Source: Fasciola hepatica
Lineage: Eukaryota > Platyhelminthes > Trematoda > Plagiorchiida > Fasciolidae
DNA length: 64,000 nucleotides
Assembly (NCBI GenBank): GCA_948099385.1
Contig: CANUEZ040000028.1
Location: forward strand, 1,302,001 to 1,366,000
Direction: 5' to 3'
The position numbers were made by a program, and so were the translations under genes. The notes below the pieces were generated by a model. That model was not told the DNA's origin. It ran no database searches and was given only the letters and a program-made list of their open reading frames with translations. Below are positions 48,900 through 61,230 of this stretch, in pieces. Position 1 is the stretch's first letter; each line of letters begins with the position of its first letter.

Positions 48900-51005
48900 T
48901 GCTTCCCAACTTCTCATACCACAGTAGTGTGGCTAAGTGAAGGATGAATACGGGAGTCATGCTGTGAACTCTTTCTGAAACTGGGTATGGGGACAGAGGT
49001 TTTCCTACCAGGTGAGTATCTCAGTTGGTAGCTTTTGCGAACTAACGGTTGCTACTTAACTGCCAGGGCAAAGGTAGGGCGAGAGAAGAGAGCTGTTCAA
49101 AAACTCAAACTAAGTCACTGGCATTTTCGAGGCCCTACTCCTCACCTCAATGTGTGATACGGAATGTGGATAGACAGCCACTGTCAGAAGGACTTCCATT
49201 TTTCTTCACTCCTAAAGCTCTCGTGGCTCATTTGAAACGGACGGAAATCTCCGCCTGGACAAAAAAGACGCCTAAATGTCAGGCCAGAATTATTTAAACC
49301 ATGTTCGTACACAGGGGTGTAGGTTATATCTGATCCCTTCAAAGGTTTCCCACGACCACTATCATTCAGAAAGGAAAATACGTGGACAAGTCACAGGGCC
49401 TCACTATGAATAAAGACAGTTGATTCAGTGAAAAGAGAGGGACCTGACCGATGTACTTCTGCCTACGATGAAGAAGATTAATAGTTGGATTGCTAGAAAT
49501 TCGGAATTCGCTGATATAAAAGTGAACTATTCAGCCATAGTCACATCGGATTGTGGTTTCCAAAAAGATCACCTCTATTTTTCTGGAAAACAAGGCTATC
49601 TATTAACTAATTACTGCCGAAAAACACTAGATAACCCAAAGCACAGACGATGTAGCTACTTGCTGTGATGCTCGATGTAGTAAAGATCGACCTGTTCAAG
49701 GGCGACTTTGATGGCTCCCGATGAGCAGACCAGAGAAAATCGTCTGACGCTATAAAATTTGTGATCTGGACTAAAAGTGCAGGCCGCTTTTTTGAAACAG
49801 GGTGTTCTAAGTATATAAAGGACTGTCAAGGAACGGTTGAGTTGGATTAATGAAAATCTTTTGAAATATGCTGGACATAAATGGTACGGGCTGGATGGGG
49901 AAGACGTAAAATTAGAAATTTCTGTGTCCTTCAGAGATTGATTCGACTCCAGTGGGAGATACATCGTGATGTTAACAATAAAACGGTTGCCTTCCACTTG
50001 AAAATTGAGGCAAGAAAAGATCAATGTAAGATTTTATCAAACTATTCGGACAGAATGAATGAACTGCATTCACAGCTCTGGGTGCTGACTTCTCCGCGCA
50101 CCAACGAGGGAAATCCGGACGATCTTTCGGCCTCGACCACCGCTGTCCCCGTGCAGAACTGAAAATAATTCGTCAGCCTTAGGCGATTTGAGTTTTTAAA
50201 CTACTCTACTTTGTAATGCATAATGAAACGGTTTGGGAAATAACAAAGGCCGTTTCTAACCAGCGTACTCACCGGGGTTAACCTGGGGTACCTTTTTGAT
50301 CCGGAGAATCTTTGCATTCTCCGCCCGAAGTTTTGAAGTTCTTGTTGTTTTTTATAGACCGGTGTCTTACAGCTGTTTATTAATAGTCCACACTTTAATA
50401 GCTAGTGTCGTCCTTTAGTTTGCACCTCACTATTATTTTATGGTTATGCCGTCGCTAGAGGTGTATACTGTCTGATAGCCAGGCCCGAGAAGAAAGAAGC
50501 TGAATATAGTGAGTGCCATCTACGTAAAAGATGAGCTCGTAAAGACCTTTTTGTGTTTTGGTAGGGACGTGCATCCTGTGTATCTCAAGACCAACATGGT
50601 CCATCGTTCTGTAGTCTCAGGAGGGAGGTTATAAAGCTGGCCCAAAAGGGCCTTCAAGGGGAAATGGGTTTCAGCTTCCTCCTAATGACCAGGGGCCGCT
50701 GAGCGTAAGACTCTGCCTCGTGATGTGCTGGCAAGGTTATATTTGGAGCCCAGAAATTCCTGAAAAAACATTCTTCAGCATAAAAAGTGAGTGAGCAGGC
50801 CCATGTTTTGTCACAGCTGCCAGTTTTTTCGTTCGGCTCGTGAGTCGGTGAAGCAGAAAACTAGGAATAGAAAACAAAGAAGCCAACACGAAAGGAGGCA
50901 CGCACAACATTGAACGGAGATGAATCTGGTCACCATAATGTCGAAGTCCATTGTACGGAATTACACATGCGTATGCGGTCGATAGGACGAACCCCAAGCG
51001 AAAGC
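48900..51005. other. No recognised gene
   Basis: Short frames only, for example 49,656-50,024 (-, 122 codons) and 49,881-50,162 (+). The amino-terminal part of the Penelope-like element would be expected just right of 48,830, but I could not recognise it. Confidence 0.35.
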
Positions 51006-51008
51006 TGC

Positions 51009-51057
<49 letters not shown>
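51009..51057 (-). repeat. (TAA)n tail of copy B
   Basis: About 16 perfect units of TAA (ATT on the sense strand) sit exactly at the end of the element, next to TTTTATTTCGGGGGCTCCCG. This is the longest tail among the copies. Confidence 0.9.
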
Positions 51058-51058
<1 letters not shown>

Positions 51059-53840
51059 TTTTATTTCGGGGGCTCCCGATACAAGCAGTTGTATGATCGA
51101 ATTTTCACAAGCGTTAAGGTGGACAGACGAAATTCGAGGAGATGTAGAAATATGCATTTCAAAAGTAGTACGGGCAGACTCAGAAGGAATATTACAGCAA
51201 GACAAATGTACGAGAATTGTAGGCACACCAAAAACAAATGTGAACAGTTTAAATGAACCCAAGGGCGGACCGAAATGGATGCCCGGTAAGCTTGAAAGTC
51301 AAAAAGAAAAACGAAATCTGACTGGTCCAGGCCGGGACGTCTGAAGGCCGACAGGTATATATAAGAGGGGCTGGAAGTCGGCGTAAAAACTGCTGTAGCG
51401 GGAGACGATGGAGAAAAGTGAGATGCACTGCAAGAGATTAGACAGACATGAAGCAACGATACTCTGCAGTAGATGATTGGCGGACGGGGCACAAAACTCA
51501 TTGTAAACCAAGGAGAGAGGAATTCAAGACTTAATGTGGATTCGACGACAGGAATGGTTTCATAGGATTGGATACGATGGATGTGAGGCACGAAAGTAGA
51601 ATGAATGGAAGCATATCATGACGGTCAGAGGGAGGATAGCATGAGAAATGGCCGGTGAGGAACTGCAGGATGCTGATCGAATGCATACGTACATATATGT
51701 GCACGTACATATATGCATATAATAGGAGCAAGAGCGATAACACTGGAGCCTTAGTGAGGTAAACGTCAATAAATAAGGTTAGATCCAAAGGTGTAGAACT
51801 AAATTAGGAATATGCCGGTGGACTTCCTTCGTGGAAGATGAAACTGGCGGATCAGCAGAGAAGTAGAGATAAAAGACTCTGGAAGCACATACGGGGTGAC
51901 GGCCGTGAGGAGCAGCCCATAAAAGAAGAAAGATGAAAGGAAGGATCAAGGAGAACAGGTAAGAACGGATCCATCAATTGGAATCATGTAGGTAGGATAT
52001 GTGAAAACGGTCGAGAATGGGAGAAGCTTTTATAAGCGGCCTGTTGTAAATCGACTTGAAGACGATGGCGATGGAATAAACTGGGCAGCTCGGAGAGAAT
52101 GTGCACACAAAGGGGTAAGAGGTACCTAGGAAGTGAGACTGTCTGTGGTGCGAAGATGCAGCATCTGTGAGGGCGAACGGTGTGGGATAGAGGCAGGCAG
52201 CGGGAGCATTAGAAAAATCGGGTGATGGCAGGTCAAATGGAATGAAACCGCAAGTGGAAACCATAATGTAACTACGATTTTAAATTAGATAAAACGTGGA
52301 AAAGCAGGATATATTGAAAAGTACATCGGAGGTGCTAGCGGACAGCTACATACGAAACGGGAGATGTGAGCACGGACCGAAGGGACAAGTGAGACATAAC
52401 CAACCAGATAGCTTAGCTGCAGGTGAAACTCGAAGAAAGCTGAGACGAAAGGAGGACCAGGACAGATAAGCCTGTGGACGAACACAAGGCACGTGGAGTG
52501 AATGCGCGTCGGAGTTGAGGCAGCGTAGCTGGGGTGTTGCTTGCCTGCAGGCAATTGTAAAAATGAAGGAGCTGGAAGATGCTGATCGGGACACCGCCTA
52601 ATGAAAGGATCCACGGGGGAGTCGCGGAGTCCAGCGAGGAAGATAAAGTGGTGGTGGTTAGGCAATAAAGATGCAAAGTTTGGAACGCTGTGTACTAATA
52701 TGGGAATCGGTCATGGGTGCTGGTGGGACTGATGCGTAACATCACTGGGTATGAGAAATGAGGGGGTAGGATTGAACAGAACGGTAGGCAGTGAGGCACA
52801 AGAATGCGATCAACGTGCTTTATGAGCACAACCTGATACTAGTGATTAGAGGCTAGGAGACCAAAGTGGCGGCATGGGTGGAAACAGGAATATTTGCCGG
52901 CGTCGGCAGAGTAGAGTGCGTAGGACGATGGTGACATTCGATGAGAGGCGACAGGGTGGGAGAAGATAGGAGCAAGGACAGAATGGGTAGATGTGCACAC
53001 CCAGATAGAACGGCAGAAATGGAAGTGATAAGATGGATGACGTAAGCGATAGGTGGGCGAACCTTGGTGGCACAAGGAAAGTGGAAGCATGCTTTCTGCA
53101 ACCTACCGGGATGGATGCTGTTGGGCGAGGGTAATTGCGGCATGCAATCCGAAACCGGTGCTTTTGGGTAGGGCCGACAATGCGCTAAACACCCAACCCG
53201 AAAAACACTTTGTGAAGTGAACACAGGAGGTGTGATCCACAGCCAAATTGAGCTCGCACATCGTTGCGGACGGCCTGGATGCCCGATGTGCGCCGGACAA
53301 AGCGGTTGATCTTATCGCACCGGTGTGATCGGCAATATTGTTCATTGATGGTTACGCACGTGGGGCGTATCTCATTTACGAAAGTATGAGATTCGCGATC
53401 AGATGGCTAGGTTGCGAGGGGTCTCGGGTGGGCGGAGCCAGCCGTTTTTATTCGAGCATACCATGGCGTTATTCAGGCTTGCGTATAATGTGAGTGGTCT
53501 TCATAATGCTAGGGCAGTTGACAAACTTTGGGGGTGAAATTCAAGTAAGGGGAGAACCGGAAAGTAAAACAGATTTAAAAAAATCAGTCAGGGTGAGACC
53601 GTGCTGTGCATTACCCGGCAAAGGAAGCAAATAAAAGCTAATAAGAGATAAAGCGTAGGGGTGTCTGAGACTACGGGAGAAAGAGGAAACAGGGTGTAGG
53701 AAAATATTGGTATTGCAATTTCCCTTACCCATTAGGGGAGAGGCCACGGCTAGTCGAGAGTTCAAAATTAAGTCAGATAGATGAATCTGTCTACCATCGA
53801 TTTTGTCCTCAATTGGAGAGAGCAGGGTGTGTGAACGAGT
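51058..53840 (-). mobile_element. Copy B 3' region
   Basis: The sense strand is pyrimidine-rich. The terminal hairpin reads TCGGG, AGCC, CCCGA. A TA/CA microsatellite lies at about 51,685-51,722, and the conserved block at 53,110-53,345. Open sense frames of up to 176 codons (51,061-51,591) have no domain and are likely a composition effect. Confidence 0.7.
53110..53345 (-). repeat. Conserved 3'-region block (copy B)
   Basis: It has the sense-strand core CGCAACGATGTGCGAGCTCA, with the same flanking words as in copies A, F and G. It is the copy closest to the RT end, about 500 bp away. Confidence 0.75.
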
Positions 53841-53845
53841 TGGCC

Positions 53846-56645
53846 TTAGTAGCCGAGGCCCCTGTTGTGTGATATATTCTCAGCTATGCACATATTAGAA
53901 ACCGAAGTGCATATGTATCTGTGAGATATGGAATGAGTGCCGATGGAAATAGGGACTCGGCCTGAGAAGCTCGAGTGGTAATGGGTAACATTCCAGAACT
54001 TTGAGTATACAAGAAGGAGAAAGTGTAACCTTATGGACGATTTAGCTATACCAGGAGGGACAGTTAAAGGCCTGTGCCGGAACGAGTAAGGGCTTTCGCA
54101 CGAGTAGCTTCCTGGGGTAAAGGAAAAACACCGGTTATAGAGCAGGTTATGCAGGAAGAATAAGTTGAGTCTCAGGCGGTGAGGCCAGAGTGGGTCAAGA
54201 TTCACATGTTAGCGTCGTTCTCTATAGTTCAAAGACCTGGACCAACCAAGTAGTTGCTTGGTTAGAAGCCTCTGTATGCTTTCTAGCGCAACTCTGTCAC
54301 GTTCTGGCACGTGAGGAAATATTACTGGGCCGTGTTCAAGCAGGGGCTGATGTGGGATTTGTAGACGCTGATGATACTGTCCCGGAGACAAAAGGAGCGA
54401 AAGAGAAAGGCCACACCTCTTCTAGCCTTGGCCGCCTGGATGGTGGCGTGCTCAGAGAAGTTGAGGGAGCTGGAATATTTGGGGCCCAAATTGCGGATGG
54501 TAGGTCGACTGGCTGCTGGAGACCCACCAAGAGTTAAGGATTTAGGGGCAATTGGAATTTGTAAGTTAGAACCTCGCACTTCTCAGTGGAAAAATCCGTC
54601 ATTCCGGAGTGATACCAGCGGTCAAGTGCAGAGAGGCCAGCGGAAGTGTTACAAGGAGTATGGGTAGCATCATTATTACCGAAGGGGTAGACTTTTTTTA
54701 TATCATCTGTAAACAATAATGGCGTGCCGCGGTGTACTAGAGCCAGCGCGTCATTATTTTACATTGGAAATCGGGAAGGACCCAGCATACTGCCCTGTGT
54801 AAAGCCGCTTGTACCAGGTCTCGAGTTAGAAGTATACCCATTGGTGAGGATCAAATGAGAACGATGAGCGAAATAAGATTGCAGCAATGAAAGCAGTGGG
54901 TCAGTAACGCCAAACGAGCCCAATTCAGTGATGAGATTTGCGTGTTTAATACGGTCGAAAGTCTTCGACAGATCTAGGCAGATAACGACCAATGCCTGCT
55001 GCTATCAGCAGCCTCAGTGACTAAGTTAAGGAAGACGAACTGATATGTGGTGCTTGATCCGACTTGAGAAACCCCTGCTGCTTTTGTTGAGTAGGTTTGT
55101 GGCGAGAAGATGGGTAGTAACGCCGTCTTTGACAATCGTTTCAACTATTCTGGAAATGATAGAAGTGTGGTTAATGAGACGGTAATTAGCAAGTTTGTGG
55201 GCGGGTCCCTTTCCGTGTCGTGGAATGATGATTGACCGCTTCCTTCTCGACGGTACTAAACCGGGTTTGCGTGAGAAAATAAATGGGTTTAGCAACAGAA
55301 GTAGAAGGTCCGAATCCGCAGTTAATGATTGCAGCTGGGGATAACCCTTCTGGTCCAGATCATGTAGATGCCTCATAGAGTGAAACAAGCCCGGAAATTG
55401 TTTACTTCAAATATTATGTCAGATAGAGAAGAGCTGGTAATAGCTCGAGGATTCGGGGGGAGCTACTTCTGAGGTGGGAGCCATGGAATCAGAGAAGTGA
55501 AGGGTGAAGGCCCCAGCGATATCAGAATGGGAGGTGGCCGAAGTTGTACTCGGTCCCACAAAGTACCGAATGGTGGTATCTTCTGTAGAACTCCTAGATT
55601 TACGTAGGAGTAATGGTTTCAATGCCTTATTGAGATGGACCAGAGCTTCAGTTTCTTTAGGTCCCGGATAACTTCGGTGAGACGTGTTAGTCTCATTAGA
55701 ATGGGGAAATGGTGGCTTCGGAGGCAAAGTCGTGGCCTCCTAAGGTACTTTCGTCGGAAAGAGGCACGCTTGAACTTCCTTAGGGAGGGATTTTGGAACG
55801 TTGGACCAAGCTTCAGGAGGCTGTTTCCCAAGGTGGGCTAAAAGTTATCAGCCGCCTGTTAGGGATCAGCTGTTAGAAAAAACTGCTCCAATCTTGGTGA
55901 CGGGTGAGATTCGACAGAGGGTTTTAGTTTTAACGGGGAGAACAGTCGACTGGGGTCAGATAGCTTGATGGACGAGGATGGAATGAAAGATTACCTGCTA
56001 CTGTCTTATGGTCGCTACCCCGAAAATATACACACAACGGGAACCGAAAAGCTGAAAGCGCTGTGAGTGAATATAAGATCTAGGATGTTGGCGTTTCTAA
56101 TAGGGTTTTTACCTCTGTCGCACCCAACCGCCAGTATTAGTAAAGAAGACAAATTCTATTGGGTTGGGAGGTCCTATGGGGTTCTTCCAAGATATTTTGG
56201 GCCAGCCAAAATCACCGGCTATGATTTCTGCTGCCGAAAGTAACAGTGCGAGGTAATCAAAGGTTGTAATAAAAGGAGATAAGTCCGTGGTAGTAGAGTT
56301 GGGTGGGTGATAGACACAACCGACGTGCATGACTACAGTAGAGAACTGAATTGTGAGCCATAGAGAATCCGGAATTGAATCGAGTCTGGCTTGCCTAATG
56401 GGCCATACTGGAAGGGCGTGCTGAAAGTACACTAGGCATCCACCTCTGCCTCTGTCAATCCAATTTACTCTAAAAACCTTGTAACTCTCAAGCAGAATTT
56501 CGCTTGTGGGAGTGTGTTCCGTGAGCCACGGTTTCAGTACCAAAGATGATATCGGGAATGGAATTTTTGTGACATAATGTCTTAAGTGACGAAGCTTACT
56601 TAGAATGAGCTGGAGGTTAAATAAGATTAGAGACAACCCATTCAT
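53846..56645 (-). pseudogene. Copy B ORF2: EN plus RT, broken
   Basis: The EN frame (56,645-56,109) has KPWLTEHTPTSE where the TESWL site should be, then IIAGDFGWPKISW (GDFN changed to GDFG). The RT follows. RRKRSIIIPRHGKG and NYRLINHTSIISRIVET lie at about 55,255-55,150. Motif A is VVICLDLSKTFDRIKHAN at about 54,990-54,936, intact. Motif B is TSGFTQGSMLGPSRF. Motif C is MFTDDIKKVYPF at about 54,716, both Asp kept. The thumb and tail run to 53,846, with LWPHRLRLNLFFL and YSFRHRPLTVP. The RT residues are better preserved than in copy A and the EN residues worse. Frame shifts separate all pieces. Confidence 0.88.
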
Positions 56646-56859
56646 GTGGATGTGGGTGCCTGGGCTAGGAAAAGCAGGGGAATTTTGGAGTGAGATAGTG
56701 CACGGGAGGGGCTCGAGTTGAAGCTATCACGGAAGAAGAAGAAAAGGCGAGCGTTGGACACCTCCGCGGTAGCTTCAGAGGATTTAGCCGCGAAAGCCCC
56801 AGAAATGATTGATTTCGGGATATTACTAGGTAAACAAAAAGAGCTTTGACCAAGTAGCC

Positions 56860-59115
56860 TAGCTTCTTGTCGTGATTAGTTGGGATCGTTCGATGCTCGA
56901 GTGTGGTGATTAAATAGAGGGTTATGTAGTACGTTGGCCTTCGTACTTGGCACCCAAAGCAGTGATTGTTCTTGTGCGGTAAGAGCAGGCCTCGGGAGGT
57001 AGGAAATGATACAGTTTGGAGTGGCTTTTTTGCTTGTCCATGGGGCTTGCTCGGGTGGGGTAGGACAGGAATCGGCGGTTGGAAGTTGGGGGGTATGAGG
57101 GTTATTTCATAAGACGGTAGTGGAATACGCAGTGTTGCGTAGTTAGCCTGCAGAGTTCGGTGTGCTATCGAAGGTGCAAGGCACTGTCAAAATGCTGGTA
57201 TTAAAAAGTGGAACTTAAAGGCTAGGAGAAGATATTGTGAGATTCACTGCCACAGGGCGAGGCCGGCCAAGCCATCCGTACGAGGAATAAAAGCTCGGAG
57301 GTACAAGGACAAGAGAAAGGTTTATCATTTGCTGCAATTTGCAGGCTTCTCTTTTTCTGATTCCTTTGAAGTAATTCACTGATGGAAATCCCTGCCTTCG
57401 AAAATGAGCAGTAATTCCTCTCTATCATAAGGGTCGAGTTTGCTCATAGGCATTCCCAAAACAATTTGCTAGCTTAAGCTGCACTGGTAGCCCAAGCAAA
57501 CAACGAAAAAAGGATACCTCAAAACACATGAACACAGGTTATTGATGAGTTGTTACACAGCGGGTTACAACCTGTGAGAATCGGCGTAACTTCTTCTAAA
57601 TGTTTAAGTAAGCCAAGTAAGCCATTTGTGGTTTTACTAATTGAAGTGTTTTATGGGGATAAAATTGGGAGTGCTGCCTGATGGAGGACGGCGAGACCTT
57701 AGCCAGCTTGGGTGTCAGGACAACCCTCTTATGGATGGGTTCGGGTTATTCGGTGGACTTAGATAATCGGCAGCCTCTGTGCACCCCAGTGATAGAGCGG
57801 TTGCAAGAGCCTGCTATTACCTAGGGCTTCGTCCCCAAGACGACAGAAAACGTGAGTAGTACCAGGCACCCGGGTGTCAAAACAAGTGCGTTAGTGCCAT
57901 AAACCAAAGCAAACAGCATTACGATCAGAGGTATGGGATTTTCAAAGCTCCCGGGGACAGCAGTGCATTCACATCCGCTATTAAGGAAACACAACCCACT
58001 AAAAATGACCGCGTACAAGAAATACTGTAAAACGGGTTTCTTATTTATAGGCAAGACAGGAAAAGTGGCTGATTATTGGTGGCTCTTCTCACTAAGTAAG
58101 ACAGGAACCAAATGGAATCGCGGACCAGAGTTTCCACCTAAAAGGCTTCGGTACTCGGAACTAATAATAGTGGTGTATTTTCCTACCATGCTCAAGGCCC
58201 ATGCGAGAATGCATGATGATATTTTACAACGTTGCTCAGTGGGATAAAATATCCGAACAATTTGAGGGCAAGTGTCTCAGGCCTCACAAGTACAAGAATA
58301 AAGCTGCGAGGATTTAAGCTAATTAGTTACGAAGATCTACACGGTGAATAAGATTCAATTTTGGATAAGTTAGGGGCAGTGGCAAATAACCGTGCAAATA
58401 TGAGATTCTCGATACGGAGGCTATCTTGGAACGCAGAAAATAAAATTCTATCAAAGATGATGCAGATAATGGTCCGCAAGGCTCACTCAGGTTCAGTGAA
58501 TAAACTAAAAGCTACCAAATTAAGCCGACGTATATGAGAGTGAACGATATGCCCTACGAATTACAACTCTGAAGACTGAGGGACAATTATTAAAAGAAAA
58601 ACATACCCCTTAAGACAGTTGGGATGACTTCCGGGAAGAATAACGAGTATCCTCTAAGGATGATAATTCACCGCTGGTGGAAGAAAGGAGAAAAATCTAA
58701 GGAACTAGGTAAGAATTACCAAGCGGAATACCGTGTGAAGGGGGGGATAAACAATAGAAACTGAAAGGGGGGAAATTTTTCCCTGGCCATGGATCTGGTT
58801 GCGCTGATAAAATGAAAATCATTATAAAGTTAAGACTCCTAATACCATTCTGGGCTCGTATCAGGCATTACGGGCGAGGGCCCGCGGTGTTCCGTGTTTG
58901 CTCGTCCACCAAGTTAAGGCTTCCTGGGGGAGAGAAGGGCTCCACGGGTATCACACTTCACCTGTAGCAATATGATCTGGTTAGCTTTCACTCACCTGTT
59001 TCTCGTCTGCCAGATATCTCGTCTCCTTTTCGCCGCAGTCATCTCCTGCGTACTTTTCAGACTGCTTTGATTCTCCACGTTCCATCTGCTGTAAAGATGT
59101 GGCCACATTATGAGT
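56860..59115. other. No recognised gene
   Basis: This lies upstream of copy B on its strand and may hold its lost ORF1. A 77-codon minus frame at 57,821-58,054 is hydrophobic in parts, and a 104-codon plus frame overlaps it. Neither was recognised. Confidence 0.35.
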
Positions 59116-59739
59116 CATGATAAAATCAATAACGGTTTATTTCGGAGACTCCCGAAGCACGATTTACGCGACAAAGCTAACAGATGAAATTCATGAAAAA
59201 TTTAGAAATACGCAGGACAAAGGGAATTAAAAAGAAATAGAGGGAGATAAATGTATGCACTCCAGGGAGTAATGTCGGAAGTTTAAGTGAACCCGGAGAT
59301 GAATTCAAATTCGGGCCCTGCAAGTTTGAAGGTCAGAGTCGGATGAAGCGGCAGGTTGAGCCAGGTAGAGGAGGGCGGAACCTGGGAGTTTTACATGAAG
59401 GGAACTTAAAATCGGCTTGAGGAACTATCGTTACGAGAAACCAAGAAGAAAAAAGAATGAAGAAGGGAAGAAAGGAAGAACAAAAAGTTGAGTTGTATGG
59501 CTGTGGACTAGGTAGCCTTGAGCTGTGGGTAAACGCAACAAACGGTGTCAATTTGAAAACAGGGAGCTAGCAAAGCAAGACCTAAAGGGTGAGTCATATG
59601 ACAGCAATGCCGCGGGAAGATTGAGATATGGTAAATATGAGAAACAGTTATGGACAAAATGGACGCTTACCATGAACAGCGGCTACATGATGGCATGACA
59701 GCTGGCCGGCGAGCCACTGGAGGAGGCAACGATGATATG

Positions 59740-59742
<3 letters not shown>

Positions 59743-59780
<38 letters not shown>
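59743..59780. repeat. (AT)19 microsatellite
   Basis: A perfect dinucleotide run inside copy E. It sits where copies A (two units) and B carry interrupted TA/CA repeats, directly next to the AGGAGCAAGAG-like motif. Confidence 0.95.
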
Positions 59781-59786
<6 letters not shown>

Positions 59787-59939
59787 AGGAACAAGTAGCT
59801 GTGGAGAGACGGAACACGGAAGTATCAGTGCCTGGAAGAGAAAGGAAGGGCTGGGTCAAATGTTACGGGATAATCTTGGATAAACCCTGACAAGCTTGCA
59901 TATGACAGGTGAACATGGGTGATCAACAGCAAAAGAGAA

Positions 59940-61125
59940 TTAACTTTGGAAGCACGGAAGTGATGGCTGGGAGCAGAAGTTGATAAGCGAGGGAGTGTGA
60001 AGAGAAGGATCGACGAACACAGGTAAGAGTGAATCTAGCAGTCCGATTACTGCAGGTGTGGAATGTGTTGACGGTCGAACATGGGTAGAACATTATTGGA
60101 TGGACGTGTATAATGCAGCAAGCAGATGGCCGTGAAAATGGCTGGAGAACGCAGAGCGACTGGAAGTACGGGATGGTTGGAGAGGTGTGAAAGATCACTG
60201 TGGAGGGGTAACTTGGAGGTCAGAAAAACTGCGGTAAGAAGATACATCAGTTGTAACAGCGAATAACATGGAAGAGAAAAAGGGAAGTGGAGGATCAGAA
60301 AGATCAGGTAATGGCAGATCACATGGTTTGAAACTGTAGGTGAGAGTGATGAGGTTACATTGACATGACACTGAGTGAAACGCGGAAAAGCGTGCAGCCT
60401 GAAAGGCAAAATGAAGATGCCCGTGGCGAGCTGTGTACGAAGCAGACGAGGGTGTTGGCCAAAGAAAACCAGGCAAGAGGTGGTCAGGTAGATCATTTCA
60501 CTGCAGATGACACAGGATAAAGACCGAGGAGAAGAAAAGAACCCGTACGAGAGAGCCTGGGATGGAACAACAACGCACGAGAAATAGTTGTGCGTCGGAG
60601 TTGGGAGAATGGAACTGGAGAGTTGCGTGCCATTGCACAAACGGATTGAGCCGAAAGTTGCCAATCGGCACATTGCCTTAGGGTAAGATCCACGGAAGAC
60701 TTACAGATTCAGACATGGAAAATACGGAGGTGGTAAAACGATGAAAATTTCGGTCGTAAAAGTATGCGAAAATTGGGACGGTGAGTTCTTATATGGGAAT
60801 CCGTCATAGTTACGGATGTGTCTGCGGGGTATAAGATGGGTAGATTAGGATATCACAAAATGGTAGCTAGTGAGGTATGCTATCCATGAGTATTATAAGC
60901 GTATGGAGGTACCAACTGAATACTGATCAGGAGCCGACAGGGGCAAAGTGGGTGGAGAAGAACACATTTCAGGTTCGAGCAGAGTAAAATGGATGGAGAG
61001 AGAGTGACATCGTGCAGTGAGGGTTTACATTGTAAAAAATGACGGGATAAAGGCAAAATAGAAAAGTGTGCATAGAGAGGTGGGACGACGCGGAAGGGAA
61101 GTGATAAGAGTGCTGACAAGAACGA
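59940..61125 (-). repeat. Arm 2 of a near-identical inverted pair
   Basis: This is the mirror of 36,553-37,738 about centre 48,839. There is no net length difference over about 1.19 kb. The 91-codon frame at the outer edge (59,923-60,198) differs from its partner by one residue (Ile for Val), at the point where divergence begins. Confidence 0.85.
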
Positions 61126-61230
61126 TAGATTAGCGAATCGTGGCGGAAGAATGGTAGGAGCATGCGGTCCGCAGTGGGCAATGAGGAGTGCGGAAGAGTG
61201 ACGAGAGTTGGAGCATGCAATCCGCACGAA

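Larger units (their letters stand above)
51009..56850 (-). mobile_element. Family 1 LINE copy B
   Basis: A minus-strand copy is nearly complete from EN to tail. It has an EN remnant (56,645-56,109), a linker (55,831-55,419), an RT (55,388-53,846), a 3' region (53,840-51,080), and a terminal hairpin with a 49-bp TAA/ATT tail. It is the best reference here for the undisturbed 3' region of this orientation. ORF1 was not recognised with confidence upstream. Confidence 0.8.
59121..61230 (-). mobile_element. Family 1 LINE copy E, 3' region only
   Basis: A 5'-truncated minus-strand copy. Its terminus at 59,122-59,165 reads (sense) GCTTCGGGAGTCTCCGAAAT, then AAACCGTTATTGATT, which is the cleanest hairpin of the set. 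There is no RT. Its right part is near-identical to copy F (see the inverted pair), while 59,165-59,930 is only about 80% like the matching part of F. A 19-unit (AT)n lies at 59,743-59,780. Confidence 0.8.

Noticed and set aside
51008..51262. Minus frame ending in a poly-Tyr run
   Set aside because: The Tyr run is just the (ATT)n tail of LINE copy B read in one phase.
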